A stretch of 11,993 nt of DNA from NCBI GenBank assembly GCA_021808875.1, contig JAKBAU010000083.1, positions 1 to 11,993 on the forward strand. Direction: 5' to 3'. This document shows, one piece after another, positions 8,752 through 11,993 of this stretch. How positions within the stretch are numbered: position 1 is the stretch's first letter; each line of letters begins with the position of its first letter. This DNA comes from Pseudomonadota bacterium. GTDB taxonomy: Bacteria; Pseudomonadota; Alphaproteobacteria; Micropepsales; Micropepsaceae. The notes below the pieces were generated by a model. It did not search any database. It was not told where the DNA came from and was given only the letters and a program-made list of their open reading frames with translations. The translations under genes and the position numbers were made by a program.

Positions 8752-9168
8752 ATGGCCGATAACGCCGTTCGCTCCGGGGCGCGTCAGCGCCCGCTTTCAC
8801 CCCACCTCCAGATCTATCGCTGGAGCCCGACGATGATGACCTCGATCGTGCATCGCGCGACCGGTGTCGGACTGAGCATTGGTCTGGCGGGTCTCGCCTG
8901 GTGGCTAATGGCATTGGCCAGCGGCCCGGATGCCTATGCCACCTTTGGCGACCTGGTCTTCACCTGGATCGGGCAGTTTTTTGTGTTCGGCTTCGTATGG
9001 TCGCTTTGCTATCACCTGCTCAACGGCGTGCGCCACCTGGCTTGGGATTTCGGCTATGGCTTTGCGCCGCGCTTTGCCAATCGGCTAAGCGTTGCGATCA
9101 TCATTCTTTCCATCGTTCTGGCCGCGGGCTTTTATCTCTACGGCCTGTTCTTGTTCGGAGGTACGTGA
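8752..9168 (+). CDS. sdhC: Succinate dehydrogenase cytochrome b556 subunit
   Basis: This membrane subunit of complex II helps bind heme b and the quinone. The 138-residue protein has three likely transmembrane helices, about 37-58, 66-90 and 112-135. SIVHRATG (31-38) holds S31 and R35, equivalent to the quinone-site Ser27 and Arg31 of E. coli SdhC. YHLLNGVRHLAWDFG (87-101) holds H88, the likely axial heme ligand. I placed the start at the ATG at 8752, with GGAAG about five bases upstream; the frame extends to a TTG at 8728 with no family support. The stop TGA overlaps the sdhD ATG (TGATG). The product sits in the inner membrane with SdhD. Confidence 0.97.
   Translation: MADNAVRSGARQRPLSPHLQIYRWSPTMMTSIVHRATGVGLSIGLAGLAWWLMALASGPDAYATFGDLVFTWIGQFFVFGFVWSLCYHLLNGVRHLAWDFGYGFAPRFANRLSVAIIILSIVLAAGFYLYGLFLFGGT
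9157..9161 (+). promoter_or_regulatory. Shine-Dalgarno site of sdhD inside the end of sdhC
   Basis: GGAGG lies six bases before the sdhD ATG at 9168, within the last codons of sdhC. It decides the sdhD start, because the frame runs open far upstream to 8901. Confidence 0.7.
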
Positions 9169-9542
9169 TGGCCTATCACACCCCGCTTTCCCAGGTCGAA
9201 GGACTGGGCAGCGCCCATTCAGGGGTGGAGCATTTCTGGCGCCAGCGGGTAAGCGCAGCAGCTCTTGTGCCCTTGTCGTGCTGGCTGGGTTTTTCCATGC
9301 TCAATCTCGTCGGTGCGTCGCGTGACCAGGTGCTGGCTTTTCTGCATGCCCCAGTGTCCGCGGTTCTGATGGTGCTGTTTGTTATTGCCTCCGTTGTCCA
9401 CATGCAGCTTGGCGTACAGGTTGTGATCGAGGATTACGTCCATCACGATGGAAAAAAAATCATTCTTCTAGTCCTCAATAAGGCATTCGCCTGGGCCGTA
9501 GCCGCGGCAAGCCTATTCGCCATGTACCGCATCGCGCTTTAA
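9168..9542 (+). CDS. sdhD: Succinate dehydrogenase membrane anchor subunit
   Basis: This second membrane anchor of complex II pairs with SdhC to hold heme b and form the quinone site. The 124-residue protein has three predicted membrane helices, about 27-49, 62-86 and 99-118. [20 protein letters not shown] (76-95) contains H78, the likely heme ligand, and D89-Y90, matching the E. coli Asp82-Tyr83 pair of the quinone site. The chosen ATG overlaps the sdhC stop and has a strong GGAGG. A 19-base gap then leads to sdhA. SdhD sequences diverge widely, so position and these residues carry the call. Confidence 0.95.
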   Translation: MAYHTPLSQVEGLGSAHSGVEHFWRQRVSAAALVPLSCWLGFSMLNLVGASRDQVLAFLHAPVSAVLMVLFVIASVVHMQLGVQVVIEDYVHHDGKKIILLVLNKAFAWAVAAASLFAMYRIAL

Positions 9543-9561
9543 AAAATTTGGACCTCACGCC

Positions 9562-11349
9562 ATGACCGCTTACGAGATCATCGATCACACCTATGACGTT
9601 GTCGTAGTTGGAGCTGGAGGTTCCGGCTTGCGGGCCACTCTCGAAGCGGCTGCCAGTGGGCTCAAAACTGCCTGCATCACCAAAGTATTCCCGACCCGCA
9701 GTCACACCGTGGCGGCGCAAGGCGGGATTGCGGCTTCGCTTGGCAATATGGGCGAGGACGACTGGCGGTGGCACATGTACGACACCGTCAAGGGCTCAGA
9801 CTGGCTAGGCGACCAGGACGCCATAGAATTTCTGTGCCGAAATGCGCCTGAGGCGGTTTACGAACTTGAACATTTTGGTGTGCCATTCAGCCGTACCGAG
9901 GACGGCAAGATCTATCAGCGCGCCTTTGGAGGCATGACCTCGAATTTTGGCCAGGGAATCGTCCAGCGTACCTGCGCCGCGGCCGACCGTACCGGCCATG
10001 CGATGTTGCACACGCTGTATGGCCAGTGTGTAAAGCATGACACCAACTTCTTCATTGAATACCTCGCCCTCGATCTGATCGTCGAAGACGGCGCAGTGCG
10101 CGGATTGATGGCCTGGAATCTCGATGACGGAACCATCCATCGTTTCCGCTCCCACCGTGTCATCATTGCGACCGGCGGCTATGGACGCACATACTTCTCA
10201 TGCACAGGAGCCCACACCCAGACCGGAGACGGTAACGCTATGGTGCTGCGGGCTGGTTTCCCGCTGCAGGACATGGAATTCGTGCAGTTTCACCCCACTG
10301 GTATTTATGGTGCCGGTGTTCTGATCACAGAGGGGGTAAGGGGCGAAGGTGGTTATCTGACCAACTCGCAAGGTGAGCGTTTCATGGAGCGTTACGCCCC
10401 CAGTGCCAAGGATCTGGCCTCGCGTGACGTGGTTAGCCGGGCCATGACCATGGAAATTCGCGAGGGTCGTGGCGTTGGACCTCTCAAGGATCACATTCAT
10501 CTGCATCTTTCCCACCTTGATCCCAAGATCATCCATGAACGACTGCCCGGCATCTCTGAAAGCGCACGCATTTTTGCTGGGGTCGATGTCACCAAGGAAC
10601 CCATCCCCGTGCTTCCCACGGTGCATTACAATATGGGTGGTATCGCGACCAACTACATGGGAGATGCACTGACTTTGAAAGACGGCAATGCCGACACCGT
10701 AATTCCCGGATTGATGGCGGTTGGCGAAGCCGCCTGCGTGTCGGTTCACGGCGCCAACCGTCTCGGCTCTAATTCTCTTATCGACCTTGTAGTGTTTGGT
10801 AAGGCCGCAGGTATGCAATGTGCCAAGAACCTCGCGCCCAACCAAAAGCAGGCGGCCCTGCGCAAGGATGCTGGGCAGGAAGCGCTGGAGCGACTGGATC
10901 GGCTGCGTCATGCCAGCGGTAGCACGCCGACCGCGCAATTACGTATGCAGATGCAGCGCGCGATGCAGGAAGACGCTGCGGTATTTCGGACGGGAGAGAC
11001 TCTGGAATCCGGAAAGCGGCGAATTGCGGAGATCTATCGCGCAAAGGATGACGTTCGCGTGTCTGATCGCTCGATGATCTGGAATTCGGACCTAGTGGAG
11101 ACCCTCGAATTTGAAAATCTTGTTGCCCTTGCCGCCGTCACCGTAGCTGGTGCCGTCAATCGCCAGGAAAGCCGCGGTGCGCACGCGCGGGAAGACTTTC
11201 CGGAACGTGATGACACCAAGTGGATGAAGCATACGTTGGCTTGGCTCGACATCAAATCCGGAGATGTCAGCATCGACTATCGTCCGGTGCACAGTTATAC
11301 GCTGTCGAATGACATCGAGTACATCAAACCCAAGGCCCGTGTATATTAA
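9562..11349 (+). CDS. sdhA: Succinate dehydrogenase flavoprotein subunit
   Basis: This subunit oxidises succinate to fumarate in the TCA cycle and passes electrons to the SdhB clusters. The 595-residue protein is complete. It has the FAD dinucleotide fold VVVGAGGSG (14-22) and the covalent-FAD histidine H48 in SHTVAAQGG. Active-site residues equivalent to E. coli are H244 (QFHPTG), R288 (ASRDVVSR), H355 (PTVHYNMGG) and R400 (GANRLGSNS), with RGEGGYL at 260-266. The C-terminal domain ends in the usual HSYTL near 577-581 and IEYIKP. A weak GGAC site precedes the ATG. No sdhB follows: 40 bases after the stop lies the 3' end of a convergent regulator gene, so the usual sdhCDAB order is broken here. 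Confidence 0.99.
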   Translation: MTAYEIIDHTYDVVVVGAGGSGLRATLEAAASGLKTACITKVFPTRSHTVAAQGGIAASLGNMGEDDWRWHMYDTVKGSDWLGDQDAIEFLCRNAPEAVYELEHFGVPFSRTEDGKIYQRAFGGMTSNFGQGIVQRTCAAADRTGHAMLHTLYGQCVKHDTNFFIEYLALDLIVEDGAVRGLMAWNLDDGTIHRFRSHRVIIATGGYGRTYFSCTGAHTQTGDGNAMVLRAGFPLQDMEFVQFHPTGIYGAGVLITEGVRGEGGYLTNSQGERFMERYAPSAKDLASRDVVSRAMTMEIREGRGVGPLKDHIHLHLSHLDPKIIHERLPGISESARIFAGVDVTKEPIPVLPTVHYNMGGIATNYMGDALTLKDGNADTVIPGLMAVGEAACVSVHGANRLGSNSLIDLVVFGKAAGMQCAKNLAPNQKQAALRKDAGQEALERLDRLRHASGSTPTAQLRMQMQRAMQEDAAVFRTGETLESGKRRIAEIYRAKDDVRVSDRSMIWNSDLVETLEFENLVALAAVTVAGAVNRQESRGAHAREDFPERDDTKWMKHTLAWLDIKSGDVSIDYRPVHSYTLSNDIEYIKPKARVY

Positions 11350-11389
11350 GGGGTCGTATGGCGCTGCCCACACGGCCCAGTGAACGGCG

Positions 11390-11993
11390 TTAACCGCGCA
11401 CAGAACTGCGATGTGCCAGAGGTGCTCGCGACAGCAGTACTTTGAGCGCAGGATTGGGAAATCGTCGCCTCTGCGAAATGGCATAAAAGCGCTCACGCAG
11501 CTGTGGCAGGCGGAAGCGCTCCTTAAGCACCCCCGCCCGCAATTCGTCCTGGACCACAACCGGAGGAACTAGCGTCAGGCCGTGGCTTTCCCTTGCGAGA
11601 AGACGCAACATTGCCATGTCGTCGACTTCCGCCTCAATGATAGGTCGGATGCCCGCATCCGCCAGAATACGGTCGAAGGCAATTCGCATTTCGCTGTCGA
11701 GGCTTGGAAGCAGCACGGGCGTAGTCTTGAGATCCTGAGGAAATCGAAACGCACGCCCCCGGCGTCCTGGGCGCCCTATTAGGCTGACCGGCTCTTCAGC
11801 AATCAGGTCATTGTGCCAGGCGGTGGTGGCATCGCGCTGAACGGCGCGATTGGCGAGAACGACATCCAGGGTATGCGCCTGCAGGTCCTGCAGTAGTTCG
11901 CGCATGGTGCCCGAACGGATCACAAGTTCAATATCGTCGCGTCCGAGCATCGGACGCAGGAATTCCAGCTGAAAATTTCTTGATAGGGTCGAC
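11390..11993 (-). CDS. LysR-family transcriptional regulator, NhaR-like, 5'-truncated by the window edge
   Basis: About 200 residues of the C-terminal substrate-binding domain of a LysR-type regulator are present; the DNA-binding helix-turn-helix lies outside the window. The frame remains open to the edge, so the internal ATG at 11950 is not the start. Visible features resemble NhaR-type regulators from memory: LQAHTLDVVLANRAV, EEPVSLIGRPG, TPVLLPSLDSEMR and ESHGLTLVPPVVVQDEL, in the order expected for the two lobes of this fold. NhaR proteins control a Na+/H+ antiporter, but the effector and targets here are unknown, and no nhaA is in view. The gene is convergent with sdhA across a 40-base gap with no clear terminator, so it is not evidently an sdh regulator. 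Confidence 0.75.
   Translation of the reverse strand, partial: STLSRNFQLEFLRPMLGRDDIELVIRSGTMRELLQDLQAHTLDVVLANRAVQRDATTAWHNDLIAEEPVSLIGRPGRRGRAFRFPQDLKTTPVLLPSLDSEMRIAFDRILADAGIRPIIEAEVDDMAMLRLLARESHGLTLVPPVVVQDELRAGVLKERFRLPQLRERFYAISQRRRFPNPALKVLLSRAPLAHRSSVRG

Noticed and set aside
10198..10938. A 246-codon open frame on the minus strand inside sdhA
   Set aside because: It is antisense to a certain gene and its translation shows no recognisable domain. Long antisense frames are common in GC-rich coding DNA.
11390..11950. LysR-like gene as a complete 186-residue protein
   Set aside because: The frame is open past the internal ATG to the window edge, and a LysR regulator needs an N-terminal DNA-binding domain that is not in view.

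Overview
The window looks like a piece of chromosome from an alphaproteobacterium, with even, moderately GC-rich codon use and short intergenic gaps. The evidence is the alphaproteobacterial style of the F1 beta and epsilon subunits, the sdhC-sdhD-sdhA order, and an rpe plus heparinase II/III pair of a kind I remember from sphingomonad-like and related groups. The genus cannot be read from the sequence. No transposase, integrase, tRNA, rRNA or CRISPR array is visible, and nothing indicates recent transfer.

Layout, left to right. (1) Positions 1-1898 hold the end of an ATP synthase F1 operon: possibly the last codons of atpG, then atpD and atpC joined by a TAATG overlap. (2) Positions 1981-4426 hold three plus-strand redox genes: a ferritin-like/acyl-ACP-desaturase-like di-iron protein, a cytochrome P450, and a 57-residue rubredoxin short enough to be missed by length-filtered gene calling. 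No ferredoxin, ferredoxin reductase or rubredoxin reductase lies beside them. (3) On the minus strand at 4521-5315 is sdhB, the iron-sulfur subunit of succinate dehydrogenase, standing alone. (4) Positions 5433-8532 on the minus strand hold rpe, a heparinase II/III-family gene and a zinc-ribbon SAM methyltransferase, read in that order and joined by two 4-base ATGA overlaps. (5) Positions 8752-11349 on the plus strand hold sdhC, sdhD and sdhA behind a good sigma70-type promoter. (6) At the right edge, on the minus strand, is the C-terminal part of a LysR-family regulator with NhaR-like sequence, cut by the window end.

How the genes work together. ATP synthase and succinate dehydrogenase (complex II) are core respiratory functions. 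All four complex II subunits are present with their key residues intact, but sdhB is detached from sdhCDA, lies on the other strand and seems to have its own promoter. Rpe serves the pentose phosphate pathway and may be tied by translation to two genes that probably act on polysaccharide or cell-surface material. The di-iron/P450/rubredoxin trio is the most interesting part: it may be a small oxidative module in which rubredoxin feeds electrons to one of the oxygen-activating enzymes. That role is inferred only from adjacency and family.
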